From: Hydnum rufescens UP504
Lineage: Eukaryota > Basidiomycota > Agaricomycetes > Cantharellales > Hydnaceae
Assembly (NCBI GenBank): GCA_014904985.1
Contig: MU129044.1
Span: 37,498-101,497, forward strand
Length of the DNA: 64,000 nucleotides
Direction of reading: 5' to 3'
Shown: positions 7,597 through 18,080 of the stretch, one piece after another
How positions within the stretch are numbered: position 1 is the first letter of the stretch
How the letters are laid out: every line of letters starts with the position of its first letter
Notes under the pieces: model-generated
Told to the model about the DNA's origin: nothing
Seen by the model: only the letters and a program-made list of their open reading frames with translations
Database searches by the model: none
Translations under genes and position numbers: made by a program

Positions 7597-10497
7597 ATGA
7601 TCGGACACGTCATTGCCGCACAAAGGAGAAGAGAGAAACGCTCAGAGCAGAAAGCACAGAAAGCCCAAAATGACCAGCCTGAGCATCCACGACCCTCCAA
7701 AAAGCCGAGAGGCTCCAGTACACCTTCAATTCTCCCTGCACCACATGCATCTGCATCTCTCACCTCACCCTCTCCTTCACTCAAATACTTATCGTCGTCA
7801 GCAGCTACTCCAGATACTCCTTTTATGCAATCCGAATATGTCAGCTGGGAGCCCCTTGCTCTGCAATATGAGAGTGTTCAAGCTTCTCCCTCAAAAATAC
7901 AGATACTGAAAGATAGGCGATCTCGCCATGCACGCCGTAAACATGCTCAGGCATATAGGTGGAACAACGATGTGCTTCCCAGCCTTCTACGCCCTTTCAT
8001 GAAAGTCATGCAGGAACGTTTCTCCAAGTCTGCTAGCAGTACCCCTGGCAATCCGGCTATGTGCACATGTGGCAAGAAGCTTCGCTCCCTTAAGGTGCTC
8101 TGCATTTCCATGGAGCGATTGGAGAACATTGTGCTAGAGGTCTGCTTGTGCCGCACAGCTGGCATCCAGCTCATTGAGCGCATGGCTTTTTTCCTTGCAC
8201 CCCTCTTTGTCCTAGCTTGGCAGTCAGTCTCGACATGTTGGAATTTGTAGCCTCCCTTTTTCTCAACATGGCACCCAATGAAAGGGCATGGGCAGCCACG
8301 GTGGTGGAATATCTCAGGGCTCGTGGGCATGAATTTGCCACAGGAGACTCATTTCGGCGACGCTTTGCAAATGCACTTGCATACTATCAAGTGCTTGTTC
8401 GCTTGGTGAGAGCGGAAATCACCCAGATAATTGCAGGTGATAAGACGTGTTTGAACAATGAGTTGGATGAGAAGACCCCGGTGAATGACCGTAAATATCC
8501 CAACATTCAGAGTCAACCGAAGCTTGTCCCTCACCCCGATGCTGCTCCCACCAGTCCTGCTCCTGCCACCCCTGCATCCATGGATTCAGTGCGCCCCAGT
8601 GCGTACTTGAGGTCCCGATGTCCACTGTGTTTTGGAGGAAACTATACAGAATCTCCTAGTATGCAGTGAGTTAGACTATTATCGATGCATTGATGTGATA
8701 TCTAATCTAATTGTATTGGAACCTACAGAGTCCAGGCAATTGTTTGTATTGATGGAAACTTCCAACTCAAATGGATCCGTGATAGAGATCGACGAGCTGG
8801 ACATGAAGGGGAGAGCAGGAATCACAATCCTCCGATTATTGCCCCTGGGACGATTGTTTTAGCAAGGGGGTACCTTGAGCAGTGGGAGAGGAGAATGTCA
8901 GAGATGCGACCTGCCAGATCATCACATGCTGGCCAGAAGCGGAAAGCAGACACTCACGATTTTGATGGAGATCCCTCTGAGGTTGATAAGGTTGAACCAG
9001 GTCTCCATGCACCGAACTCAGCATATGATGCATGTAGGGAGTCATTCATTGCAGCTGATGGAGATCGGGTTAAGGCATCAACACAGTTTTTTGAAGACAC
9101 TGGGGTCATGGCTCTCTTGTGCCGTCATGATTTGCCACTTGCAGTAGCAAGCATGTGGACTCCGGGCGAGAAGCAGTTCTATGTCTTTGCCCTCCTTGAG
9201 ACTCTTCTGAACCACTTACCGGGTCGTTGGAGGGTTGGAGCCTTGTATGATATTGGCTGTCAGATGGATCAAAGTTTGAAGAAGTGGAAGTTCAGGCCAG
9301 AATGGCTGCCTCGCTTTGAGTGGGGGGTTTCTATATTCCATGCATATGGTCATCAGTGGGCATGCCAGCTCTGGTACCATCCACGTAAATCAGAGCATTG
9401 GGGTCTCTCAGATGGTGAAGGATGTGAGCGATTTTGGAGCCAACTTCGCCGACTTATCCCTGGGCTGCAGGTCACAGGTTATCACCGACGTCTCTTCATT
9501 CTTGACCTTCAGATGGAGCATATTGATCAGGTAAAGCGAGTAGGAATGGGAAAGTGGCTCCAGGACTGACTTGATCAGGCACAAAGACGTATGGAGGAGG
9601 CTGAAATGAAGCTGGGGAATCGCTCTATCAGTTATTTACTGGACCAGTTTAAGGCTCAACGAGAGTACCATAGCCAACCAGTTTCACGCCAATCTCAGAC
9701 CAAAGGTGCACAGGCAATTGAAAGGATCATATCTCTGACTGCAACCCTTGAATCTCAGAAAGAGAATCTGAAGGATGCTATTGCAGAGGGGATAAATTGG
9801 TTGAAGGGGAGTCAACAGCAAGCAACTTGGTACAGGCAGAGTGGCAAGAGAAGGTCCAGCTGTTGAGGGAGGCTATCCAGCGCTTGGAGGGTACCATCAA
9901 GAAGAAGACTGATGAGCTACAGTTATCTGACTGGACATCTGCTGCTGAATTAAGCCGGCTCAAGAGGGATAAATGGGTTAATGTCCAGCTCAACCTTCAT
10001 GTGCTTTGGGAGCAGCTCCTCAGGAAGCTGAGAGCCAGGAAGTTTGAGCTTGCAACTTTGGACAGTGCAAATTCAAGTCGCATATTGGACCAAAAGACCA
10101 AGGCCCATGTTGAGAAAGCAGTCAAAAGTCGGTCTGGAGGAATTGAAGCCACGGTGAAGAAATACAATGCAAAGTTGAAGGAACTGGTGGCACTTCGGGG
10201 GAAAGGAGGTATTCGAGAGGGGGGCATATGTTCCTCCTATGCTCACAATGGAGGGACTCTACCAACTTGATGTGGATCAGGATATTTGGGAGGATTCAAG
10301 AGGTGATATCGCAGATTTTCCTGATGGGATTGTGCCCCCATGGCTGGGTGACCCTTCAGTCAAAGAGGGTATCCAGGCTCTCACAAGAGATAGCCAACTG
10401 TCGCCAGGAGCTTGAGAGATGCAAGGCTGAGCATGCAAATCTTCAGACTTGGTTCTGTGAGGAGTATTCTCATGTGATGGAGGTATTCATGGGGTCT
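7597..10497 (+). pseudogene. KDZ-family transposase, frameshifted relic
   Basis: The translation shows features of fungal Kyakuja-Dileera-Zisupton transposases. They are, in order: a basic N-terminus (MIGHVIAAQRRREKRS), a CxC-type Cys cluster region (CTCGKKLRSLKVLC, VCLC), RCPLCFGG, AIVCIDGNFQ, ALYDIGCQ, FHAYGHQWACQ, a GLSDGEGCERFWSQL block and a coiled-coil C-terminal part ending in PPWLGDPSV and LQTWFCEEY. CIDGNF, YDIGCQ and DGEG plausibly hold the DDE acidic residues. A clean GTGAGT...TACAG intron (about 8666-8750) joins RCPLCFGG to AIVCIDGN. The copy is dead: there are frame changes near 8180, 9795, 10220 and 10375, and a TGA at about 9568 where homologues read through. Its 3' end is cut by the inverted-repeat arm at 10521. 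Confidence 0.85.
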
Positions 10498-10520
10498 GAA
10501 GAAAGAGAGAGAATAATATG

Positions 10521-12798
10521 CTTACTGGCCGTTTCGCATCGAACACCTTCCAAAAAAGGGCATTGTGAGGCAATTTACGACAATGTAGGGAGACCTAGAA
10601 TCCCGAAGTACGCGCGTGAAGAAGGGCCATGGATCCATTCTCAGTTGTACGGATTCACAGGTCAATGTGCGCGCTCAATTAGTTGGCAACTGCACGAGTC
10701 GACATCTCTTCGCCGATGACATCTCGTTGCCGTTTCCTTATGACGCATTCGCTTAGTCTGCACCATTGCTTATAGGTGTAATGGACCGCACCATCAGTAA
10801 GCCTAATCAAAGGACTTTCATCCCTGGTTAAACGAATTTATGGTAATGGACGAGCCCACGATGCCGCGTCGGGCCTGGATCACTGCAATACGGTACCCTC
10901 GTTTCTCCCTCATTTCACGAATTATAAGCGATCTTCCCGGCGTCCGACCCACCATACTTCCTAAATACATCGGCCTAGGGCAAATTCCCTCGTCGGACCG
11001 TCCAAGGCGAATGAGCGGTCATCATCACTTGGACATCCCATCAAATGACCCTGGATTCTGGCAACATCCGTCGCTGTCCTGACTTGCTCGACTCAAGGAT
11101 TCCTCCGTCCCATGGGATCAAGCAAATGCGCAGTAGTGTATCTGTCTGGATGACCAGCATTCCTAGGATGCACCCAATTTATAAGTTGCGGAAGAACAAT
11201 TCGATCGTGCTATATTTAGATGGGCGGTCTATACCCTTGCAGCGGGGTCATATTAAAGAAGAAGACACAAATCAGAGAAAGAATCCATGCGGTGATAAAT
11301 TTTGCTTTTTACTTAGGTCTGGTCCGTACAGGGATATGGTTCCCGGTATTTCCGTCGAGACACCGGGCTTGAAGCTGGGAAAAATCGGGTCCAGCCACCA
11401 CAATTACCAGTGATCCGTTGAGACTTGAAATCAGTAGAAGCCTCGGTCTGTGAAGGCGACCTCTGAACTTGCACGTATCATTTACCTATTACTCACGTAA
11501 GCGCTCGATAATGCGGTCATGCGGAAGGTCTCTTCAGTTAGGTGTCCGATACCATCACATCGGGCGACCCATACATGTAATGGATCTCATCGGTGGAGGA
11601 AGTGTTTTCTCGCTAAGATTTCGGATTCTGCCGGGATGTGAGAAAATGTGATGATAGCCTCCGAGCTCGGCCAATAATCGCAATCCCGTCCACGCGAGGA
11701 CGAAAAAAGAAGGCAAGGATCTTCTTAGGGCTCGGCTCGGTTTATTTTTTTCAATAGTTGATTGTTCTTTGTAGTGTGAGGCTACGGATGATAATGATAT
11801 TTCCCCTGATGAACTAAGCAGACGTGAGCGTATTTGATAGACCGGAGAGCCCTAGTTGCTTGGGTGAATTAGCAGGAAGGATATTATTAGAGAGTCCTTA
11901 GATCTGTAGGTGAGCTCAAGCTTGCCCTTTTATACTATGTACAGGATATTAAAGAGACTACAAGAGAACAGTGAATGTTCAGGTACTACACTACTGGCAT
12001 CAACAAGAAGGATATAGAATGTTCTCTTAGGTATATTATTACCATAAGAGGGTGGTAGGGGGGTTTCACTTGATACAGTGTTAAGTCCAAATAGGGGTAT
12101 TGCCACTTCAGGCTGATTATATAATTAACTCTATTTTTATTCCAACACTTGGGTGTGTGGTACTTCAAGAATAAGTCTTTATTGTTTATTTTTATTTATT
12201 TTTGTGGTGCAAGAAGAGCAGTGTAAGCTGCTCTTCTTGCGATGCTTTAATATTTAACTAACCTGTTCATTTTTCTAGATATTGAACTTGAACTCTGCGA
12301 CACCAAACCCACAGAGTGAAACCCGCAATGCCCAACCCACCAAACAAAGGCCCACAATGCCAAACCCATGGAATGGAGGTCCACAATGTCAAACCCGCTG
12401 AACAAAGGCCTGCCCCCATGAATGAAACTGCGAAATGACCAATGACCAACATGAACCCGTGGAACTGGGCCACACAGGAAAATAGGGAGCCACACACCCG
12501 CTGTGGCAGGTGTGTGGGTACTCCAAGATAAGCTTGTTTTTATTTTTGTGGCACAAGAAGAGCAGCATTGTAAGTGGGAAATGGAGGGAGGAATCCAGCC
12601 ACAGTCCACAATATGGAATTGAGAATGAAAAGAGGGGACCACAGGATCAATCTGAATGTTAAGGCTCGAAGGAAGGAAGGTCTTTTTGGATAGAAATCTA
12701 AAACTGTAAGCAACACCTGCTCAAGCAATAGAACAAAGAATGAATATGGGTCACAAAACCACACCCTAAGGCTCTCCTCTTGAGGCCCTAGACAAAGT
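10521..12798 (+). repeat. Left arm of 2.3 kb inverted repeat
   Basis: The reverse complement of this segment recurs at 18081-20340. The outer edge is sharp: CTTACTGGCCGTTTCGC at 10521 mirrors the end of the other arm at 20340. The arms differ by scattered substitutions and small indels, so this is not an exact artefactual duplicate. The arm holds hairpin-array units near its inner end and an LTR-like stretch. The short ORFs in it (10840-11082, 11045-11413) are different from those of the other arm and are probably non-coding. Confidence 0.88.
12180..12570 (+). repeat. Dispersed hairpin-array units inside the left arm
   Basis: An H2 hairpin (GCAAGAAGAGCAG...CTGCTCTTCTTGC) lies near 12208-12240, followed by TAACTAAC and TTTTTCTAG near 12278. 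A T-poor spacer rich in AACCCACNGAA repeats follows. Next is H1 (CCACACACCCGC-TGTG-) near 12491-12516 with AGATAAGC, then the start of another H2 near 12553. The same signals in the same order as at 1-4.5 kb show that the family is dispersed. Confidence 0.7.
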
Positions 12799-14270
12799 GT
12801 AGTAGTCTTGGTGGAATTCACCCAAGGAACCAGCAGCAATACATCAGTGCCTCAAAACTGGGGAGGGGGAAAACTATAGAAATTCGCATCTCCTGCACTT
12901 AATATACATCACAGAAAAATGCTATGGTAACCGGCAGAAAGGTGGGGTTAAGGCAAAAATGATGAAAAAGAAATCAAGTCAAAAGCTTCAAAACTGAAGG
13001 AGATATTACAAAATCAAGTCAGAATAGGGGAATATGGCTTAACCAAGCTATTCCTCCTCTCCTACTGCACAGAATCCCTTGGGGAATGGTGGAACTGGTC
13101 ATCCTAGACATACTCTTCATCGGATATAAGAGGGGCAGAGAATAATTGCCATTAATAATCAAAAAAGCGGAGGCAATAATGAAATGAGACATGGGGGAGT
13201 TAAATTGTAGAGAGCCGAGTTTTAATCCGCTTGTTTTTCCCTTGGTACCATTAGATGCGGACTGTCGACAGCCTTCTAGGCGTGCTTGTCCCGAACTAAT
13301 TGGATCAAAACTGACTGAGAAAATCAAAAAATACTGAAGGGATATATGAAACACATAGTAAAATCGATCTGGAAGGTGCAGTTTTGATTCGTTCGGCTCA
13401 TGTTTGGTATCGTATGAAAAGTGTGAATCGTAGCTTTCTGGGAGCTATCTTGACGAGTTGATCTGATTAAAACTGAGGGAGATATTCCACGTTTACTCCT
13501 TGAGAGCACCACATTAGCCCCTATTTATCATGTGACAGGTCTGCGAGTCGGAATCAAGGCCCGGGTGTGTAATCCGTTGTGTTACATAATCACAATTCAT
13601 TAGAGTCGCCCTTGAGGCAACAGGAAGCATGTATCAGAAGTGGAGACTGATTGAAGGTCAAACAAAGCAAGCAAGTTGAATTGCTGTTGCCACATTGAGG
13701 TACGGCATAAAAAGGTGGAATTTAGGGTGGCCTGTTGAAGTGCCGCAGATACACAATAAATTAGCTTGTGCACAAACAAAGGAATGGCACGGATTCATGG
13801 GTATTAGATGTATGGGATTCAGGCTTGTTCTCAAATGAATGACGGTGTGGGAATTGACATCCAGATTGACATAGAAAATGGTTCATTTATTTGAAAAATT
13901 GTCCTTGGATGGGGTTTGCATGTAGTAGGGATTTGTCCTCCAACAGCGTACAGGCTGGTCAGACACTTCCATTGATCTCAAAAGGCATGTCATTTTGATG
14001 TTTGTATAGGACCTAATAGGCCTGTGTTCTCTTTGATATCAAATATTGATCAAAAGGGGCCTTTATATCGAACAAGTGCAGTTTTGACATAGTTTTGACA
14101 TCAATTTGAGATCAAAGTAGGACTTAAACTTTTACTAGGCTTTATTTGAGATCAAAGTATGGACTTGAGAATTCTGTTAGGCTTTATGCAAGTTTGGCCA
14201 TCTGTCATTCATCCAATCAATCAAAAACAATAAACCAACTAAAGAATTTATACATAGGAAAATGAATCAC
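12799..14270. other. No gene seen; left part of inverted-repeat core
   Basis: AT-rich sequence with only short ORFs (13019-13354, 13324-13512, minus) that match nothing I know. Two stretches around 12950-13010 and 13300-13480 share loosely similar AAAACTGA.GGAGATAT phrases, perhaps an old repeat. Confidence 0.4.
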
Positions 14271-14274
14271 AATA

Positions 14275-14930
14275 CTAGGCTTCTTCTACACTAGCTTGAT
14301 CCATAGCAACTATCAAACTGGCCTCCTGTGGCTCGAAGGACTCTTCCAACTCTCCACCCTCTGTATCATCAGAACTTGCATCAGAATCATAGTCTGCAGA
14401 CAATCTCTCATTCCTTCGAGTAGTCAGGGGAGGCTGGAGATCTGATATGGCAGTAGCATCAAACTCCATTTCATGTTGAACCTGAGTCCAAACAGCATGG
14501 TGTTCTTGCAGTGGCAAAGGCCTGCAAATATTATCCCAAGAAGGAGCACCAGATGAGATAGGAACCTGGACCATGTCCTTTTTCCAAGCTGTCATCCACT
14601 TGTACAGCTGGTTTGCCTGGTGAAGTGCAAAATATGATACATCTTCATCTTCAGACCAAATGAGANNNNNNNNNNNNNNNNNNNNNNNNNTTCTAAGTTC
14701 ACTATATAGACATGTCTAAAATAGCCTGCCGCAGGCACTGCCTGGGAGGGTTTGTTCACTGGCTGGAGAGTGTTACAGTCTAATTTAGGCATGTCTAATA
14801 AGATATTGTCTGGAGCCTTAGAGGTGTCTATCATCCTTACTGTGTGTCTACTGGTGTCTAAATCAACATTTTGAGCCCAGACCTCTGGTGGCAGTACTAA
14901 TAGGTGTCTAATGTTGTCTAGATCCAATAA
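14275..14930 (-). pseudogene. Relic of a transposon-associated ORF
   Basis: On the minus strand a frame beginning near the gap reads WSEDEDVSYFALHQANQLYK into a hydrophilic segment (TAWKKDMVQVPISSGAPSW) and an acidic tail with SDASSDDTEGGELEES, ending at 14275. A second frame on the far side of the gap (to 14927) is invaded by TGTCTA-type repeats. The acidic, W-containing layout resembles C-terminal parts of fungal transposon proteins, but I cannot name the family. The 25 N gap prevents joining the parts. Confidence 0.4.
14666..14690. other. Assembly gap (25 N)
   Basis: A run of 25 unknown bases beside the TGTCTA repeat region, probably an unresolved repeat length. Confidence 1.
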
Positions 14931-15004
14931 TAATACAATAATAATGGTGCTATTGTGGATGCATGTCTACTAGTGTCTAAATTAGAACAAAGCATCTGCT
15001 CAGG

Positions 15005-15440
15005 GGGAGATCATTAGACATGTCTAGAGATGTCTAGAGATGTCTAGGTGTGTCTAGACATATCTAGACACATCTGGACATGTCTGACACATCTAGACAT
15101 GTCTAGACACATCTAGACATTTCTAGACACATCTAGACATGTCTATAGACATGTCTAGACATGTCTATACATGTCTAGACACATCTAGACATGTCTATAG
15201 ACATGTCTATACATGTCTAGACACATCTAGTCATGTCTATAGACATGTCTAGACATGTTAGTCATGTCTAGACATGTCTAGTCATGTCTAGACACATCTA
15301 GTCATGTCTAGACATGTCTAGTCATGTCTAGACACATCTAGTCATGTCATATGACATGTCTAGACATGTCTAGTCATGTCTAGACACATCTAGACATGTC
15401 TAGACATGTCTAGGCATGTCTAGACATGTCTAGGCAAGGA
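15005..15440. repeat. TGTCTAGACA palindromic satellite
   Basis: A dense array of about 10-11 bp units ACATGTCTAG, with variants ACACATCTAG and TAGTCATGTC. The unit contains the palindrome TGTCTAGACA, so the array reads nearly the same on both strands and can form cruciforms at any register. Sparser TGTCTA copies extend left to about 14700. Confidence 0.92.
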
Positions 15441-17140
15441 AAAGGTGCATTAGGTAATATCCCATAATAACTTTGGATATCCAGTTACATAATAAAGTGT
15501 TTCTTATTTAAAAAAAAGCCTAAATGCGGAAATTGGATGAAGTACATCCAAATAATATTTAGCCATCCAGCCCAATGGAGGCCCAGGACCAGGGGGAGGT
15601 GCCTGGGATGGTGGAGGGACCCCTAAGGACCCTGGCTGAGTGAAGAAACCAGGCCCAGAGCAAGTGGCTAGTGCCTGGAGAGATGGGGGCAGTAAAATGA
15701 ATACCGGAAATTGCGGAACTTGCCGAATCTGAACCGCTGGGCGGTTCGTTCTGAAATTTGTGCACATGATTGGGGACTATTAGGGCAAAGAACATACTAA
15801 AATCTCAGCCAATTCCGATCAGTAGTATTGAGATATGAGGAAAGCAAGTTTGGACACTGAAAATTAATTTCCTCCACTTACAGAATACCTGGGAATTGAA
15901 AATTTGCACAGAGTATGATAATATAATGTACTAATTATGTGCCAAAAATTATCCCAATCCACCCACTTTAAGGTAGGCAACTGGACAATGGATACCAGAG
16001 CAGTGAAAATTGCCAAAAATCTCTCTCTAAAAATTCCCCAAAAATACCCCTCAGGCATGTCTTAGACACGCCTATACTCAGAACACCTCTTAGGTGGTTT
16101 GCAGATGCAAACTCAAACCACCTAAGAGGTACTATTTTGAGGGTGCATTAGGTGCACAGGACCTGGATAAACTCACTGTTCATCACATGCAAAGGGAACC
16201 CAAGCAAATGATCAAACTATTTTTATTCATGCATGTGGGCAGTGTTGGAGGGATGAATCCCTACACCATAAAATCCTCATCTGAGGCCTATTTTCCTTAC
16301 AAATGAATCAATTACTTGCCACCTTGCTCATTTAATTCCATCATCATTCATTTATTCAAGAATCTATTGGATTCCTACCCCTTATCAACTCATAATATCA
16401 CCTCATGCCTTTACCATGATATCAAACAGTACCAAACACATGATGAACGGATCAAAATTGTGGTCCCTGTACCAATATCTTTCCATGATTCATACTCTGA
16501 AGGAGTATTTCTCAATTTTTGAAACCAATTCTTATCGGATTTGTTCACAAGTACCACACCCTGAATGCTGTTAAAAATGCACATTGAACAGCACCAAGGG
16601 CAAATGAGCGGACCCAAACTCCATTTTTCACCAGACAACTCCCTCCCCATGACTCCCCCTTTGCTCCACCATCCAAAATAGTGAATTACTTCCAGCCCTC
16701 TTATGTCCAATGGAGAAGACCCTCAGGGGGACCTATTCCACTTTTTCTTAAGGGAACCTGTTCAGAATTGAAGGAGGAATAGCATGTAATGTGTCAATCT
16801 CCCCCTTTTATCTTGAGATTGGAATATCTCCATCAGTTTTGAAGATATTAACTTCATTTCTTTTTCTCTATATGTCCCTTAAGTCCAAATGTTTTACTTT
16901 ATATTGAGTCGAAGTCTGTATTGTATACTAGGTGCAGCTAGCACACAAATTCAGTAGTTCTCCACCTCCCTCCAGTTTGAAGCTCCTTGAATAGCTGCTG
17001 GTCCCTGGGTGATTTCTCACTACAAAGAGCGAATTATAGCTACACTTTGACTAAGGTCTCAAGAAGAGATTCTTAGGGTGTGGTAATTTGACAGAAACAC
17101 ACATTCTCACTTAATTGCTTGGGCATTGTTGGCTCACTGC
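15441..17140. other. No gene seen; contains a short perfect inverted repeat
   Basis: Only short ORFs are present (15504-15795 minus, Pro/Gly-rich; 16411-16710 minus). At 16085-16130 ACCTCTTAGGTGGTTT is mirrored exactly by AAACCACCTAAGAGGT around a 14 nt loop. Nothing else is recognised. Confidence 0.45.
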
Positions 17141-17149
17141 AATTCCCCC

Positions 17150-17790
17150 TGTTCAAAAGACCTTCCCTCAATTGGACCTCGACATCTGGATTAATTCTGT
17201 GATTCCCTCCATCATCCCCAGCTCAACATTATGGACAGTAGTTGGATTGGTTCCTAACCATCCTGCTACAGTGGACCAAGTGATGGTAAAATGAACAACC
17301 AGCCACACCCCCTATTACCTACTCTATGGAATAAATCACATGTTTCCATTCAACATTACAGATGCATCATGGTACACATTAAAATGGGGAACAATCCAAA
17401 CCACAGAAGAACTACTAGGAATCTGTGGAATCCAGTTGGTGCATAGGGATGAGGACATTCAAGCCACCTCAAATGATGTCCTTCAAGCAAGAATTTGAAG
17501 TGCCCAGGATTATGCCAGACAAAATGAAAATATATTGGTAAATGGAAACTATCAAGTGGGCATAATTGTGCTAGTATTCAATTCCATATTACAAATGCAA
17601 CCTGGATGAAAAGGGGAAATACAATGGATTGGACCATACTGAGTTTGGCATCACTACCCCTGTGGATCCTATCAACTAGAGGAATTAGACAGAACCCTAA
17701 TTAATGGAGTATTTTCCAGAAACCACCTAAAGAAATACCATATGTGTGACCAAATAGCCACAATGGACATTGCCAGCAATGAGAGCCACA
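17150..17790 (+). pseudogene. Ty3/gypsy retrotransposon integrase C-terminal remnant
   Basis: One plus-strand frame reads YYLLYGINHMFPFNITDASW, then ELLGICGIQLVHRDEDIQAT, then LVFNSILQMQPG, then WIGPY and SYQLEELDRTLINGVFSRNH. This is the familiar order at the end of fungal Ty3/gypsy integrases: core-end YGxxPxFPFDIT, coiled region, GPY-like motif and an LEELDGT tail. It is interrupted by in-frame stops (about 17498, 17609, 17640), several explicable as TGG or CGA to TGA changes. The reverse transcriptase, RNase H and catalytic integrase core are not visible, so this is a short 3' relic. Confidence 0.75.
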
Positions 17791-17947
17791 GTGCCACAGA
17801 GTGAGAATTAAATCAAAATAATATGGCAAAATACACAATAATTACAGACCAAGCTGCAATATACAGAGGAACAACAATAACAACAAAACAGCACTTCCCA
17901 GTATCACTCAGACTGGAAAATCAATGTTGTTAGTAAAGAAATTCAAA

Positions 17948-18060
17948 GCAGTGCAAAAAGAGCAGCTTTTGCTGCTCTTTCTGCACTGCTGTCAGTATTC
18001 TCATAACAGAAAACTTAGCTGATATATTACCACACACCTGCCATGGTGGATGTGTGGTAC
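17948..18060 (+). repeat. Isolated hairpin-array motifs at the right-arm edge
   Basis: H2-like AGTGCAAAAAGAGCAGC with loop TTTT and its near complement lies at about 17950-17992. H1-like TACCACACACCTGCC...GGTA lies at about 18028-18059. Here H2 precedes H1, consistent with a reverse-orientation unit. It sits just outside the inner end of the right arm. Confidence 0.65.
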
Positions 18061-18080
18061 TGCATTCTGCCCCCTCATTG

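Noticed and set aside
15005..15440. Smad-type regulatory binding sites (GTCTAGAC)
   Set aside because: Fungi have no Smad proteins. The motif repeats as a satellite.
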